From positions 62,001 to 126,000 of the forward strand of contig NZ_VFRP01000009.1 of assembly GCF_006385685.1 (NCBI RefSeq): a stretch of DNA of 64,000 nucleotides, in the 5' to 3' direction. Source of the stretch: Amaricoccus solimangrovi (GTDB lineage Bacteria; Pseudomonadota; Alphaproteobacteria; Rhodobacterales; Rhodobacteraceae). Below, one piece after another: positions 6,956-16,650 of this stretch (its first letter is position 1; every line of letters starts with the position of its first letter). Under the pieces are notes generated by a model that was not told where the DNA came from, searched no databases, and saw only the letters and a program-made list of their open reading frames with translations. A program made the position numbers and the translations under genes.

Positions 6956-9148
6956 TCAGCCTTCGACTGCCGAAAAAATCGCCACCTGATTCATCACCGC
7001 CCGGATCCGGTTCAGCAGGCAGAGCCGGTTCCGCCGGATGATCGCGGAGGGCGCGTTGACCACCGTCGTCTCGAAGAAGTCGTCGATCGGCGCGCGCAGA
7101 CCCGCGAGCGCGCTCATCGCCGCCTCGAAATTCTCCCGCCCGAGCGCCGGGCCGATCGCCGCCTCCGCCTCGTCGAGCGCGTCGAAGAGCGCGCCTTCCT
7201 CATGCGTCTCCGCGAGCTTCGGCTCGGGGGCGAGCGAATATTCGACGCCGTCCTTCTTCTCCTCCGCCTCGAGGATGTTGACCGCGCGCCTGTAGCCCTG
7301 GAGCAGGTTCGCCGCCTCCCGGGTCGCGAGGAAATCCGAAAGCGCCCGAACGCGCGCGACGAGCAGCGTCAGGTCGTCCTGCCCGCCGAGCTGGTAGGCC
7401 GCGTCGATCACGTCGTGCCGGATGCCCTGATCGCGAAGGTAGACCTTGAGGCGATCCGCGAAGAAGGAGAGGAGATCCTCCGCGAGCACGAGGGCGCATT
7501 CCCGTTCCACGCGGTCGTTCGACAGGTCGGGGACATCCTCGGCGGGAACCGCGCCCGCGGCGACCATCGCCGCGCGGTTCCGGCGGACCGGATCGAGCAG
7601 GACACGGGTCAGCGGCAGCCGGATGCCGTTCTCGAGCAGGAGACGGATCACGCCCAGCGCCGCGCGGCGGAGCGCGAAGGGATCCTTCGAGCCGGTGGGC
7701 TTCTCGTCGATCGCCCAGAAGCCGGTCAGCGTGTCGAGCTTGTCCGCGAGCGCGACCGCGACCGGCACCGGCTCGGAGGGGACGAAATCCGAGGGGCCGA
7801 GCGGCGAATAGTGCTGCTCGGCGGCGAGGGCCACGGCGCCGTCCTCGCCTGCCTTCTCGGCGTAGTACTTGCCCATCACCCCCTGAAGCTCGGGGAATTC
7901 GTAGACCATCTGGCTCGCCAGATCGGCCTTGGCGAGCTTCGCCGCCCGCTCCGCGAGGTCCGGATCGGCCTTCACCAGCGGCGCGATCTCGCGCGCGAGC
8001 GCGGCGATCCGGGCGATGCGCGCGCCCTGCGTGCCGAGCCTGTTGTGGAAGGTCACCGCGCCGAGCTTCCCGGTCATCGCGTCGAGCGGCGTCCGGAGGT
8101 CGTTCTCCCAGAAGAACACGGCGTCGGAAAGCCGGGCGGCGAGCACCTTGGCATTGCCCGCGAGGATCGCCGCGCCGTCGTCCGCCGTCTCGCGGTTCGC
8201 CACGACGACGTAGCCGGTGACGCGCCCCGTGCCGGGATCGCGGACCGAGAGGAACTTCTGGTGCTCCTTCATCGAGGTCGAGAGCACCTCGGGCGGCAGG
8301 TGCAGGAAGGGTTCCGCGATCCGGCCCATCAGCACCACGGGCCATTCGACGAGCCCGGCGATCTCCGCGAGCAGCCCCTTGTCCTCGATCACCTCCAGGC
8401 CTTGCGCGAAGGCGAGCTGCGTCGCCTCATGCCAGATCCTCTCCGCCCGGTCCTTCGGATCGAGGATCACGAAGGCGCGCGCGAGCTTCGCCTCGTAATC
8501 CTCGAAGGAGGAGACGGCGAAGGCGTCGGGCGCCATGAAGCGGTGGCCGCGGGCGAGGTTGCCCGCGGGGATGCCGTCGATCCCGAAGGGCACGACCTCG
8601 GCCCCCGCCTCGGTGGTGAGCAGGCAGAGGATCGAGCGGAGCGGGCGCACCCAGCGCAGGCTTCCCGCGCCCCAGCGCATCGACTTCGGCCAGGGGAAGG
8701 CGCGGATCACCGCCTCGACCGTCTCGGCGACGATCTCCGCCGCCTCGCGGCCCGGACGCTCGATGAGGGCGAAGAGCACCTCGGACTTCTTCTCCGGCCG
8801 CGCCACGACGCGCACGCCCGGGATGGCGATTTCCGAGACCGGCTTCGCGGCGAGCGCCGCCGCCTCGGCCTCGGACGCGCCGATCGCGCGCAGAAAGCCC
8901 TCGCGCGCCTTGGCGGGCGCGTCGAGCCTCGGCCCCTTGCGCTCCTCGCGGCGCAGGGCCGAGCGTTCGGAGAGCCCTTCGATCGCCAGCGTGAGCCGCC
9001 TCGGAGTCGCGAAGGCGGCGGCGTGGGCGTAGGTGAGGCCGCGCTCCACCAGCCCGTCGGTGACGAGGCGCTTCAGGTCGTCCGCGGCCTTGCCCTGCAT
9101 GCGCGCCGGGATTTCCTCGGAGAAGAGTTCGAGCAGAAGATCGGGCAT
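6956..9148 (-). CDS. glyS: Glycyl-tRNA synthetase beta subunit
   Basis: This 730-residue beta chain of the heterotetrameric bacterial GlyRS opens with MPDLLLELFSEEIPARMQ, the family signature. Further along are ATPRRLTL, MRWGAGSLRWVRPL, GHRFMAPDAF, HNRLGTQGARIARIA, and the HD-like segment ADKLDTLTGFWAIDEKPTGSKDPFALRRAALGVIR. The C-terminus holds the anticodon-binding helices. It pairs with GlyQ to charge tRNA-Gly in the cytosol. In this window glyS is not next to glyQ: gltS and a small DUF gene lie between them in the same direction. The glyS start is 8 bp beyond the gltS stop. Confidence 0.97.
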   Translation of the reverse strand: MPDLLLELFSEEIPARMQGKAADDLKRLVTDGLVERGLTYAHAAAFATPRRLTLAIEGLSERSALRREERKGPRLDAPAKAREGFLRAIGASEAEAAALAAKPVSEIAIPGVRVVARPEKKSEVLFALIERPGREAAEIVAETVEAVIRAFPWPKSMRWGAGSLRWVRPLRSILCLLTTEAGAEVVPFGIDGIPAGNLARGHRFMAPDAFAVSSFEDYEAKLARAFVILDPKDRAERIWHEATQLAFAQGLEVIEDKGLLAEIAGLVEWPVVLMGRIAEPFLHLPPEVLSTSMKEHQKFLSVRDPGTGRVTGYVVVANRETADDGAAILAGNAKVLAARLSDAVFFWENDLRTPLDAMTGKLGAVTFHNRLGTQGARIARIAALAREIAPLVKADPDLAERAAKLAKADLASQMVYEFPELQGVMGKYYAEKAGEDGAVALAAEQHYSPLGPSDFVPSEPVPVAVALADKLDTLTGFWAIDEKPTGSKDPFALRRAALGVIRLLLENGIRLPLTRVLLDPVRRNRAAMVAAGAVPAEDVPDLSNDRVERECALVLAEDLLSFFADRLKVYLRDQGIRHDVIDAAYQLGGQDDLTLLVARVRALSDFLATREAANLLQGYRRAVNILEAEEKKDGVEYSLAPEPKLAETHEEGALFDALDEAEAAIGPALGRENFEAAMSALAGLRAPIDDFFETTVVNAPSAIIRRNRLCLLNRIRAVMNQVAIFSAVEG

Positions 9149-9156
9149 GGGCTGGC

Positions 9157-10359
9157 TCAGGGTGAGAGGAGATTGAGATAGCCCTGTGTGACGAGGGCGT
9201 TGGCGATGTCGACGAAGAGCGCCGAGAGCAGCGGGATCACGATGAAGGCCGCCTGGCAGGGGCCGTGGCGCTTGGTGACGGCGGTCATCGTCGCGATCGC
9301 GGTCGGCGTCGCGCCGATGACGAAGCTCGCGTAACCGGATGAGATCACCGCCGCCTGGTAGTCGCGCCCGAGGAAGCGGAAGGCGAGCAGGATGGCGGCC
9401 AGCACCGCGATCAGCGTCTGGACCGTCAGCACGGCGAGGATCGTGCCCGCGTAGCCGCCCAGCTGCCAGAGCCGGAGCGACATCAGCGAGACGGCGAGAA
9501 AGACGCCGAGCGCGAATTCCGAGACCAGCGAGAGCGTCGGCGTGTGGGAGACCGGCTTGATGAAGGGCACGAGCGGGATCAGGTTGCCGACGAGCATGCC
9601 CGTCAGCAGGCAGGGCACGAAGAGCGGCAGGTTCAATCCGAATTCCGCGATCGCGCGCTGGACGAAGAAGCCGAGGATCATGCAGATGAAGATCCAGAGC
9701 AGCGTGCGCATCAGCGCGTTGCGCGTGATCTCGCCCGTCGCGTAGCCCTCCGCGAGGCCGACGCTGCCGGCCTCGATCTCGGTCGAGGCGAGGCCGAACC
9801 GCCGGATGAGGGCGCCGGCCATCGGGCCGCCGATGATGCTCGCGACCACGAGGGCGAGCGTCGCCATCGCGATGCCGACCTCCGGCGCCGCCTCGAGCCC
9901 GCGGGCCTGCAGCTCGGGCGTCCAGGCGATCACCGTGCCGTGCCCGCCGAGGAGCGCGGTGGAGCCGAGCACCGCGCCCATCCCCATCGGCAGCCCGGCG
10001 ATCCAGGCGCCGAGCCCGCCGACCGCCATCTGGACGAGGAGGAGCACGGCGGTGATCCCGATCAGGATCGCGAGCGGCCGCCCGCCCCGCAGCAGGTCGG
10101 AGAGCCGGGCGTTGAGGCCGATCCCGGTGAAGAACATCAGGAGCAGCAGGTCGCGGGTATGCGTGTCGAAGCCGATCTCCGCGACGCCTGCGCGGTAGAG
10201 CCCCCAGGTCAGCGCCGCGAAGACGAGCCCCCCGGTCACCGGGTCGGGAATGTTGAGCTCGCGCAGCGGCCGGACGCGGTTGTTGATCGACTCGCCCAGC
10301 AGATAGACGACGAGGCCGACGGTGATCGCCATGAAGTCGGGGAACTGGATCTGGGCCAT
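9157..10359 (-). CDS. gltS: Sodium/glutamate symporter GltS
   Basis: This 400-residue polytopic inner-membrane protein has about ten hydrophobic segments. GltS family features are the N-terminal FMAITVGLVVYLLGESIN, the first pore-loop motif GSTALLGGHGT, FFTGIGLNARL, and the second half with SLMSLRLWQL and VISSGYASFVIGATPTAIATMTAV. It imports glutamate with Na+. It starts directly at the DUF6446 stop (no gap) and precedes glyS by 8 bp, so it is embedded inside the glyQ-glyS operon. A transporter there is unusual and may tie glutamate uptake to the housekeeping promoter. Confidence 0.93.
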   Translation of the reverse strand: MAQIQFPDFMAITVGLVVYLLGESINNRVRPLRELNIPDPVTGGLVFAALTWGLYRAGVAEIGFDTHTRDLLLLMFFTGIGLNARLSDLLRGGRPLAILIGITAVLLLVQMAVGGLGAWIAGLPMGMGAVLGSTALLGGHGTVIAWTPELQARGLEAAPEVGIAMATLALVVASIIGGPMAGALIRRFGLASTEIEAGSVGLAEGYATGEITRNALMRTLLWIFICMILGFFVQRAIAEFGLNLPLFVPCLLTGMLVGNLIPLVPFIKPVSHTPTLSLVSEFALGVFLAVSLMSLRLWQLGGYAGTILAVLTVQTLIAVLAAILLAFRFLGRDYQAAVISSGYASFVIGATPTAIATMTAVTKRHGPCQAAFIVIPLLSALFVDIANALVTQGYLNLLSP

Positions 10360-10803
10360 CTATTCGTCCCGGAAGGCGGCGTTGAGCTGGCGCCAGAGAT
10401 AGCCGCGCCCGTCGGGGTAGACGGCGATCATCTCGTCGAACCCCTTCGGATCGTCGCGCGTCACCACGCGGGCCGTCGCGGCCCCGGAGGCGAGATCCTC
10501 CGTCAGCGCCCCCGCGTCGAAGCAGCGGAACCAGAAGGGCGGCGTCAGCGGCGTCGCATCCGCGGCCGGCGGCAGCGCCGCCACCGCCGCCGGATCAATC
10601 CGGAAGCAGCCGCGCAGCTTCAGCGGCGAGGAGGCGGAATCGATCCCGTCGTAATCGGAGACCGGCACCTCCGCCCCCGCGAGGCGCAGCGTCTCCACCC
10701 CCCTCTCCCGCGTGTAATAGGCGAAGAACTGGGTATAGATCAGCGCGGCCGCGAAGATCGCGAGAAAGACGAGGAAGCCCTGGACGAGGCGCTTGCCGTT
10801 CAT
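10360..10803 (-). CDS. Small membrane-anchored protein between glyQ and glyS (DUF6446-like)
   Basis: This 147-residue protein has one N-terminal membrane segment (about residues 7-27, [22 protein letters not shown]). A soluble domain follows with [54 protein letters not shown] and [26 protein letters not shown] recognise it as the protein commonly found between glyQ and glyS in Rhodobacterales, grouped as DUF6446. No function is known to me. Its ATG overlaps the glyQ stop (ATGA at 10800-10803), so translation is coupled to GlyQ. The orientation of the domain (cytoplasm or periplasm) cannot be settled by eye. Confidence 0.8.
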   Translation of the reverse strand: MNGKRLVQGFLVFLAIFAAALIYTQFFAYYTRERGVETLRLAGAEVPVSDYDGIDSASSPLKLRGCFRIDPAAVAALPPAADATPLTPPFWFRCFDAGALTEDLASGAATARVVTRDDPKGFDEMIAVYPDGRGYLWRQLNAAFRDE

Positions 10804-11741
10804 GCCGCCCCGGTCGACCCGCCGGCCTCCGTGGTGACGAAGGCGTCGGCGCAGGCCTTGGCGAGCGCGCGGACCCGGCCGATATAGGCCTGCCGCTCGG
10901 TGACCGAGATCACGCCGCGCGCGTCGAGCAGGTTGAAGAGGTGGCTCGCCTTGATGCACTGGTCGTAGGCCGGATGCGCCATCACGATCTCCCGCCCCGC
11001 CCTGTCCGCGCGCGGCGCGTCGAGGATGCGCCGGCACTCCCGCTCCGCGTCCTCGAAATGGCCGAGCAGCATCGCGGTATCGGCCACGTCGAAGTTCCAG
11101 CGCGAATATTCCTGCTCGGTCTGGCGGAACACGTCGCCATAGGTGAGCGGGATCGGCGCTCCCGGATCGTTGAACGGCATCTCCATCACGTGGTCGACGC
11201 CGAGCACGTACATCGCGAGCCGCTCCAGCCCGTAGGTGAGCTCGCCCGAGACCGGGTGGCAGTCATGGCCGCCGACCTGCTGGAAATAGGTGAACTGGCT
11301 CACCTCCATCCCGTCGCACCAGACCTCCCAGCCGAGGCCCCAGGCACCGAGCGTCGGGCTCTCCCAGTCATCCTCGACGAAGCGGATGTCGTGGAGCGCC
11401 GTGTCGATCCCGATCGCGTCGAGCGAGCCGAGATAGAGCTCCTGCAGGTCGGGCGGGCTCGGCTTGATCAGCACCTGGTACTGGTAATAGTGCTGCAGCC
11501 GGTTCGGGTTCTCGCCGTAGCGCCCGTCGGTCGGCCGGCGCGAGGGCTGGACATAGGCCGCGGCCCAGGGGCGGGAGCCGAGCGCGCGCAAGGTCGTCGC
11601 CGGGTGGAAGGTGCCCGCGCCCACTTCCATGTCGTAGGGCTGCAGGATCGCGCAGCCCCTGGCCGCCCAGTAGGACTGGAGCCGCAGGATGATCTCCTGG
11701 AAGCTGCGCGGGCGGGCGTTCGACATGGATTCGGTCTTCAT
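10800..11741 (-). CDS. glyQ: Glycyl-tRNA synthetase alpha subunit
   Basis: This 313-residue catalytic class II subunit carries [60 protein letters not shown] and [15 protein letters not shown]. Later come [23 protein letters not shown] and [14 protein letters not shown]. These are the class II motifs and glycyl-adenylate site of GlyQ. The start is either the ATG at 11741 or the ATG five codons later (MSNARP). It heads a run of closely packed minus-strand genes: glyQ, DUF6446, gltS and glyS. A small hairpin (GGTGCTT/AAGCACC at 11772-11789) lies just upstream, between trkH and glyQ. Confidence 0.97.
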   Translation of the reverse strand: MKTESMSNARPRSFQEIILRLQSYWAARGCAILQPYDMEVGAGTFHPATTLRALGSRPWAAAYVQPSRRPTDGRYGENPNRLQHYYQYQVLIKPSPPDLQELYLGSLDAIGIDTALHDIRFVEDDWESPTLGAWGLGWEVWCDGMEVSQFTYFQQVGGHDCHPVSGELTYGLERLAMYVLGVDHVMEMPFNDPGAPIPLTYGDVFRQTEQEYSRWNFDVADTAMLLGHFEDAERECRRILDAPRADRAGREIVMAHPAYDQCIKASHLFNLLDARGVISVTERQAYIGRVRALAKACADAFVTTEAGGSTGAA

Positions 11742-11831
11742 TCGCGGGGCTCGGCGTCCGGGGCAAGGTGCGGTGCTTCCTTAAGCACCCGCCTCCGCCC
11801 GGTCAATGCGCGGCGCCCGCGCCGACGGGCC

Positions 11832-13280
11832 TCAGGCGCGCCAGTAGCTCGGCATGAAGAGCACGTAGACCGCCATGAGTTCGAGCCGGCCGACCAGCAT
11901 CAGGAAGGTCAGCACCCAGATCGCGGGATCGGGGAGCGCGGCGAAATTGCCCGAGGGGCCGATCACCGGCCCGAGCCCCGGCCCCACGTTCGAGAGCGTG
12001 GTCGCCGCGCCCGATATGGCGCTGACCGGGTCGAGCCCGATCAGCACGAGCAGGACCGCCCCCATGCCAAGCGTCAGGAAGAAGAGCATGAAGAAGGCCA
12101 TGACCGACCCCATGACCTCCTCGGAGATGACCTGCCCCTGGTAGCGCGGCGTCACCACGACGCTGCGGCTGTGCAGCCGGCGGATCTCGGCGTTGATGCC
12201 GGCGAGCAGCAGCTGGTAGCGGAAGACCTTCGGCCCGCCGGTGGTCGAGCCGGAACAGCCGCAGATCATCATCGCGCAGAAGAAGAGCGCCTGCGCCATC
12301 GGCCCCCAGAGCGTGTAGTCCGTGCTCGCGAACCCGGTGGTCGAGATGATCGAGGCCATGTTGAAGAGCACCTCGCGCAGCATCTTCTCGCTCAGCGCGT
12401 CGCCATGCAGCAGCCGCGCCACGACCAGCCCGGCGCAGAGCGCGAGATAGATGCCGAGGAAATAGCGGATCTGCGAGTCGCCGAAAAGCGAGCGGACGTC
12501 GCCCCGGGCGAACTGCACGAAGCGGATGAAGGACATCGCGCCGAGCAGCATGAAGACGGTGCCCACGTATTGCGTCGTCGCGCTGAACCCGCCGAAGGAG
12601 GTGTCGTAGTTGCCCATCCCCCCCGTCGCCAGCGTGGCCATCGCGTGGAGCAGCGCGTCGAAACCCGAGAGCCCGCCCCAGGAATAGCCGAGCGCGCAGA
12701 CCAGCGTGAAGACGAGATAGACCGCGCCGCAGGAGATCACGATCTCCTTCGCCCGGGGCATGATCTTGCCGAGCGTGTTGAAATCGCCGGTCTTCAGGAT
12801 CTGCATGCCGCCGATGTTGAGAAGCGGCAGCAGGATGAGCGCCATCAGCACGATGCCGATGCCGCCCACCCAGTTCAGGAGCGAGCGCCAGAGCAGCACG
12901 CCGCGCGGCATGTCCGCGAGGCCGCTCATCACGGTCGCGCCCGTCGTCGTGAGCGCCGAGGTGGTCTCGAAGGCGGCGTCGGTGAAGCTCAGCGCCGGCT
13001 GGCCGAGGACGAAGGGCAGCATGCCGAAGAGCACGAAGCTCACCCAGGAGCCGGTGGTCAGCAGGAAGCCCTGGCGCAGGTCGAGATCCGAGCGCCAGCT
13101 GTCGGCGCAGGCGAGCGCGACGGCGACGCCGCAGCTCGTGGTGATGACCATCGCGGCGAGGAAGGCGCGGAAATTCGGGTCGCCGTCGATCAGGTCGAAG
13201 ACCGCCGGGATGGCCATGACACCCCCGAGCGCGGCGACGAGCCAGCCGATCACGTATCCCACTGGCCGAAGGTCGAGCAT
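11832..13280 (-). CDS. trkH: TrkH-family potassium uptake protein
   Basis: This 482-residue inner-membrane protein has four repeated membrane-pore-membrane units. The filter-type segments can be read as TTSALTTTGATV, ATLATGGMGNYD, ASIISTTGFASTDY and ATTLSNVGPGLG. It also has CGCSGSTTGGPKVFR and LVGRLELMAVYVLFMPSYW at the end, all typical of TrkH. It takes up K+ together with the NAD-binding TrkA ring, which is not in this window. Its start is 87 bp after the folE2 stop, and the glyQ start lies 90 bp downstream. Confidence 0.95.
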   Translation of the reverse strand: MLDLRPVGYVIGWLVAALGGVMAIPAVFDLIDGDPNFRAFLAAMVITTSCGVAVALACADSWRSDLDLRQGFLLTTGSWVSFVLFGMLPFVLGQPALSFTDAAFETTSALTTTGATVMSGLADMPRGVLLWRSLLNWVGGIGIVLMALILLPLLNIGGMQILKTGDFNTLGKIMPRAKEIVISCGAVYLVFTLVCALGYSWGGLSGFDALLHAMATLATGGMGNYDTSFGGFSATTQYVGTVFMLLGAMSFIRFVQFARGDVRSLFGDSQIRYFLGIYLALCAGLVVARLLHGDALSEKMLREVLFNMASIISTTGFASTDYTLWGPMAQALFFCAMMICGCSGSTTGGPKVFRYQLLLAGINAEIRRLHSRSVVVTPRYQGQVISEEVMGSVMAFFMLFFLTLGMGAVLLVLIGLDPVSAISGAATTLSNVGPGLGPVIGPSGNFAALPDPAIWVLTFLMLVGRLELMAVYVLFMPSYWRA

Positions 13281-13367
13281 TCGTGATCGATGGAGGCGCG
13301 CCCCGCGGCTGTCAACCCCGCCGCGGGCGCGGGCGCGCGGCGGGCGCGGACTGTGGCCGCGCCGCCC

Positions 13368-14450
13368 TCAGCCGACGTGATAGAGCGTGTCGAAGAGCCT
13401 CGGATCGTAGCTCGACTGGCGGAAGGTCTCGCCGCGCGTCAGGATCGAGACCGCGTCGTGCGAATGCAGCGATTCCTGATGGCTCGCGACCACGCGGAAA
13501 TCCCCGATCCGCGCCTCGGCCTCGATCTGGGCGCAGAGCACGCGCACCGCGTCCTCGACGAAGATCGGATTGGCACCCGAGAGCTCGGCGAAGGCCTGCT
13601 CGTCCTCGCGCTTCACCATGACCTGAGTCTCGGTCGGGATCGCGCGGGCGCAGAGGTCCACGAGATCCTCGAACCACAGCCGCTCGGTCCCCACGAGTTC
13701 GACCGAGACCCGCGCGACCGAACGCTGCGCATGCGGGACCGCGATGCGTCCCCGCGTCTCGCGCGCGTGTTCGGACAGTTCCAGCGAGCAGGGGCAGGTC
13801 GAGGAATAGACGTAGTCGAGATGCATGATCCGCCGGGTGTCGCGCCCGTGGCGCACCACCTCGAGCGCGACGTCGTAATACTGGTAGCCCTCGAGCCCCG
13901 AGCGCAGCGAGCGGCGCAGCATCGGATAGCGGAATCGCATCTGGATGCGCGCGTCGAAGGAATCGAGATCGACGACGTAGGAATCGAGCACGCCCTGGAT
14001 CACCTCGGCCGAGAAATGCTTCTCGGCGTGCTGGTAGAAGGAGCGCATGATCCGGCTCATGTTGATGCCCTTGCGATCCGCCTCCAGCGAGACGGAGCCG
14101 GTCACCGAGGTCTCGAGCTGCACCTCGCCGCCCTCGCGCACGCGGTAGCGGATCGGCAGGCGGAAGTTCGAGATGCCGACGTGCTGGATCGGCACGCGCG
14201 CGCCCCTGATGAGCGCGGCGGGGCCGTTCTGCAGGTCGGGCATGTCCGCGAGATAGGCGGCGTCGGGGCGGAACCCGGCCTCGAATTCGCGCGAGAGGTC
14301 GGGATAGGGCGCGGCGCGGGCGACGAGTTCCGCGACCTCTCCGGGGCCCGCCTCGCCGGCGCGGCCCGCCCAGCGCATCAGGAGCCGCGCGGCGGCCCGC
14401 GCCTCCGCCTCGGTCGGCTGATGCTCGTTGATCGCGGTCGGCCCGTCCAT
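13368..14450 (-). CDS. folE2: GTP cyclohydrolase FolE2 (type IB)
   Basis: This 360-residue protein is of the COG1469/FolE2 family. It shows VPIQHVGISNFRLPIRY, SVSLEADRKGINMSRIMRSFY, YDVALEV, YVYSSTCPCSLELSEHARE with the metal-ligand Cys, VPHAQRS, VELVGTERLWFEDLVDL, and VMVKREDEQAFAELSGANPIFVEDAVR. FolE2 turns GTP into dihydroneopterin triphosphate, the first step of folate synthesis. It can use metals other than zinc, unlike FolE. With folB earlier in the window, two non-adjacent folate genes are present. The family is usually about 300 residues; the extra N-terminal 40-60 residues (Ala/Arg-rich) are variable. Confidence 0.95.
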   Translation of the reverse strand: MDGPTAINEHQPTEAEARAAARLLMRWAGRAGEAGPGEVAELVARAAPYPDLSREFEAGFRPDAAYLADMPDLQNGPAALIRGARVPIQHVGISNFRLPIRYRVREGGEVQLETSVTGSVSLEADRKGINMSRIMRSFYQHAEKHFSAEVIQGVLDSYVVDLDSFDARIQMRFRYPMLRRSLRSGLEGYQYYDVALEVVRHGRDTRRIMHLDYVYSSTCPCSLELSEHARETRGRIAVPHAQRSVARVSVELVGTERLWFEDLVDLCARAIPTETQVMVKREDEQAFAELSGANPIFVEDAVRVLCAQIEAEARIGDFRVVASHQESLHSHDAVSILTRGETFRQSSYDPRLFDTLYHVG

Positions 14451-14612
14451 GCTCTCAACCCTCTCCAGTCCCGGGGATATATAGGGAACCCCCGGCCTCC
14501 GCCCAAGCGCGAAGTGGCGCGGCCCATGCTAAATGGCAATCCCGCGCCGAGACCTGCCGTCCCGGCGCGACATTCCGGCGACCGCCGGCGACGGCGCGCC
14601 GCATTGGCGGCC

Positions 14613-15791
14613 TCAGACGCGGGCGAGCGCCTGCCGGATGTCGGCGATCAGGTCGTCCGCGTCCTCGAGCCCGACCGAGACCCTGACGAGCCCGTCCGAG
14701 ATCCCGAGCGCGGCGCGCTGTTCCGGCGTCAGGCGCTGGTGCGTCGTGGTGGCCGGATGGGTGACGAGGCTCTTGGCATCGCCGAGGTTGTTCGAGATCA
14801 GCAGGATCCGGAGCGCGTCGAGGAAGCGGAACGCGCCCGCCTTGCCGCCTTCGATCTCGAGCGCCAGCATCGTGCCGCCGGTCTCCATCTGCCGCCGCGC
14901 CAGATCGGCCTGCGGATGATCGTCGAGCCCCGGATAGATGAGCCGGACGAGGCCCGGCGTTCCGGGCAGCGCCGCGGCGATGCGCGCGGCGTTCGCCGCC
15001 TGCTCGCGGCAGCGCAGGTCGAGCGTCTCGAGCCCCTTCAGCATCACCCACGCGTTGAACGGGCTGAGCGCGCCGCCGGTATGCTTGACGAAGGTCTCGA
15101 ACGGCCCGCGGATGAAGTCCTTCGTGCCGAGCACGACGCCGCCGAGGCAGCGGCCCTGGCCGTCGATATGCTTGGTCGCGGAATAGACCACGACGTCGGC
15201 GCCCAGCGCGAGGCTGCGCTGGAAGATCGGGGTCACGAAGACATTGTCGACGACGACCATCGCGCCGGCCGCGTGCGCGATCTCGGCGACGCCCGCGACG
15301 TCGATCACCTCGAGCGTCGGGTTCGACATCGCCTCGAAGAAGACGAGCTTCGTCTCCGGACGGACCGCCGCGCGCCACTGGTCGAGATCGGTGCCGTCCA
15401 CGAAGGTCACCTCGACGCCGAAGCGGGGCAGCAGCGTCTCGGCGATGTAGAGGCAGGAGCCGAAGAGCGCGCGGGCGGAGACGATGTGATCCCCCGCCTT
15501 GAGCTGGCAGGCGAGCGCCGCGTGGACCGCCGCCATGCCCGAGGCGGTGGCGAAGCCCGCCTCGGCGCCTTCGAGCGCGGCGATCCGGTCCTCGAACATC
15601 CGCGTCGTCGGGTTGCCGTAGCGTGCATAGATGAACTCGTCCTCGCCCGAGGCGATGAACCGGCTCTCCGCCGTTTCCGCGTCGGGATAGACGAAACCCT
15701 GGGTGAGATAGATCGCCTCGGCCGTCTCGCCGTACTGGCTGCGGCGCACGCCGCCGTGCACCAGTTTCGTGCGCGGGCTCCACTCTGTCAT
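14613..15791 (-). CDS. metZ: O-succinylhomoserine sulfhydrylase
   Basis: This 392-residue PLP enzyme of the Cys/Met metabolism family has YARYGNPTTRMFEDRIAALEGAE, FATASGMAAVHAAL, HIVSARALFGS, VFFEAMSNPTLEV, VVVDNVF, and the PLP-lysine segment YSATKHIDGQGR. ISNNLGDAKSLVTHPATTTH follows. The FEAMSNPTLEVID and GGALSPFNAW features fit MetZ, which makes homocysteine from O-succinylhomoserine and sulfide, better than MetB or MegL. That specificity is inference. It is transcribed away from the GST gene, with 139 bp between the two starts. Confidence 0.92.
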   Translation of the reverse strand: MTEWSPRTKLVHGGVRRSQYGETAEAIYLTQGFVYPDAETAESRFIASGEDEFIYARYGNPTTRMFEDRIAALEGAEAGFATASGMAAVHAALACQLKAGDHIVSARALFGSCLYIAETLLPRFGVEVTFVDGTDLDQWRAAVRPETKLVFFEAMSNPTLEVIDVAGVAEIAHAAGAMVVVDNVFVTPIFQRSLALGADVVVYSATKHIDGQGRCLGGVVLGTKDFIRGPFETFVKHTGGALSPFNAWVMLKGLETLDLRCREQAANAARIAAALPGTPGLVRLIYPGLDDHPQADLARRQMETGGTMLALEIEGGKAGAFRFLDALRILLISNNLGDAKSLVTHPATTTHQRLTPEQRAALGISDGLVRVSVGLEDADDLIADIRQALARV

Positions 15792-15930
15792 GATCGCCTC
15801 CTCGCCGGGCTCACCGGCGCCGTTCGGGACCCCGGCGACTAGCCGAGGCGGCGCGCCGGGTCAAGGCCGGCGCCTTGACTTGCCCGCCGGCCGACGCACC
15901 TTCGCCGCCGAGGCACCGTTCAAGGAGGGT

Positions 15931-16638
15931 ATGATGGTCGCACCGATCGAGCTTTACTACTGGCCGACGCCGAACGGGCACAAGATCTCGATCGCGCTCT
16001 GCGAGATGGACCTGCCCTTCGACCTCAGGCTCGTCAACATCGGCGCCGGCGAGCAGTTCGATCCCGACTTCCTGCGCATCGCGCCGAACAACCGGATGCC
16101 CGCGATCGTCGATCCCGAGGGGCCGGACGGCCAGCCGATCGCGATCTTCGAGTCGGGCGCGATCCTGCAGTATCTCGGCCGCAAGACCGGCCGCTTCTAC
16201 GGCGAGAGCGAGCGCGAGCGGGTCGAGATCGACAAGTGGCTGATGTGGCAGATGGGCGGGGTCGGGCCGATGGCCGGCCAGGCGCATCACTTCCTGAACT
16301 ACGCGCCCGCGATGGATCCGCCGAACGACCTGCCCTATGCGAAGGAGCGCTACCGGCGCGAGGTCGCCCGGCTCTACGGCGTGCTCGACAAGCGGCTCGC
16401 GGACCGCGACTACGTGGCGGGGCCCTATTCGATCGCCGACATGGCGATCTGGCCCTGGGCGCGCGGCTGGGAGAAGCAGCGGCAGGATCTCGGCGCCTTC
16501 CCCAACATGTCGGCCTGGCTCGCCCGCGTCGGCGCGCGTCCCGCCGTCCAGGCCGGCGTCGCGCTCGCGGCCGAGAAGCGCGCCGACCTCACGACCGACC
16601 GCGCGGCGCAGCGCGTGCTCTTCGGCGCGCGGGGCTGA
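15931..16638 (+). CDS. Glutathione S-transferase, nu class (YfcG/YghU-like)
   Basis: The protein starts MMVAPIELYYWPTPNGHKIS and continues with PNNRMPAIVDPEGPDGQPI and FESGAILQYLGRKTGRFY, the thioredoxin-fold G-site of YfcG-type enzymes (about residues 1-85). An all-helical C-terminal domain follows with WLMWQMGGVGPMAGQAHHF, VAGPYSIADMAIWPWARGW and FPNMSAWLARVGARPAV. Nu-class GSTs have disulfide reductase activity with glutathione and are cytosolic. The ATG at 15931 or 15934 follows AAGGAGGG; the second gives better spacing. A longer reading frame extends upstream without GST similarity. The stop is just before a 14-bp tandem repeat. Confidence 0.92.
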   Translation: MMVAPIELYYWPTPNGHKISIALCEMDLPFDLRLVNIGAGEQFDPDFLRIAPNNRMPAIVDPEGPDGQPIAIFESGAILQYLGRKTGRFYGESERERVEIDKWLMWQMGGVGPMAGQAHHFLNYAPAMDPPNDLPYAKERYRREVARLYGVLDKRLADRDYVAGPYSIADMAIWPWARGWEKQRQDLGAFPNMSAWLARVGARPAVQAGVALAAEKRADLTTDRAAQRVLFGARG

Positions 16639-16650
16639 GCGCGGCGCCCC

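Noticed and set aside
4302-9181. Long open frames on the plus strand opposite the PPDK-like gene and glyS (829 and 770 codons)
   Set aside because: They mirror the real genes' codon pattern in very GC-rich DNA, are rich in Arg/Ala/Gly/His, have no recognisable domain, and the opposite strand encodes clear enzymes.
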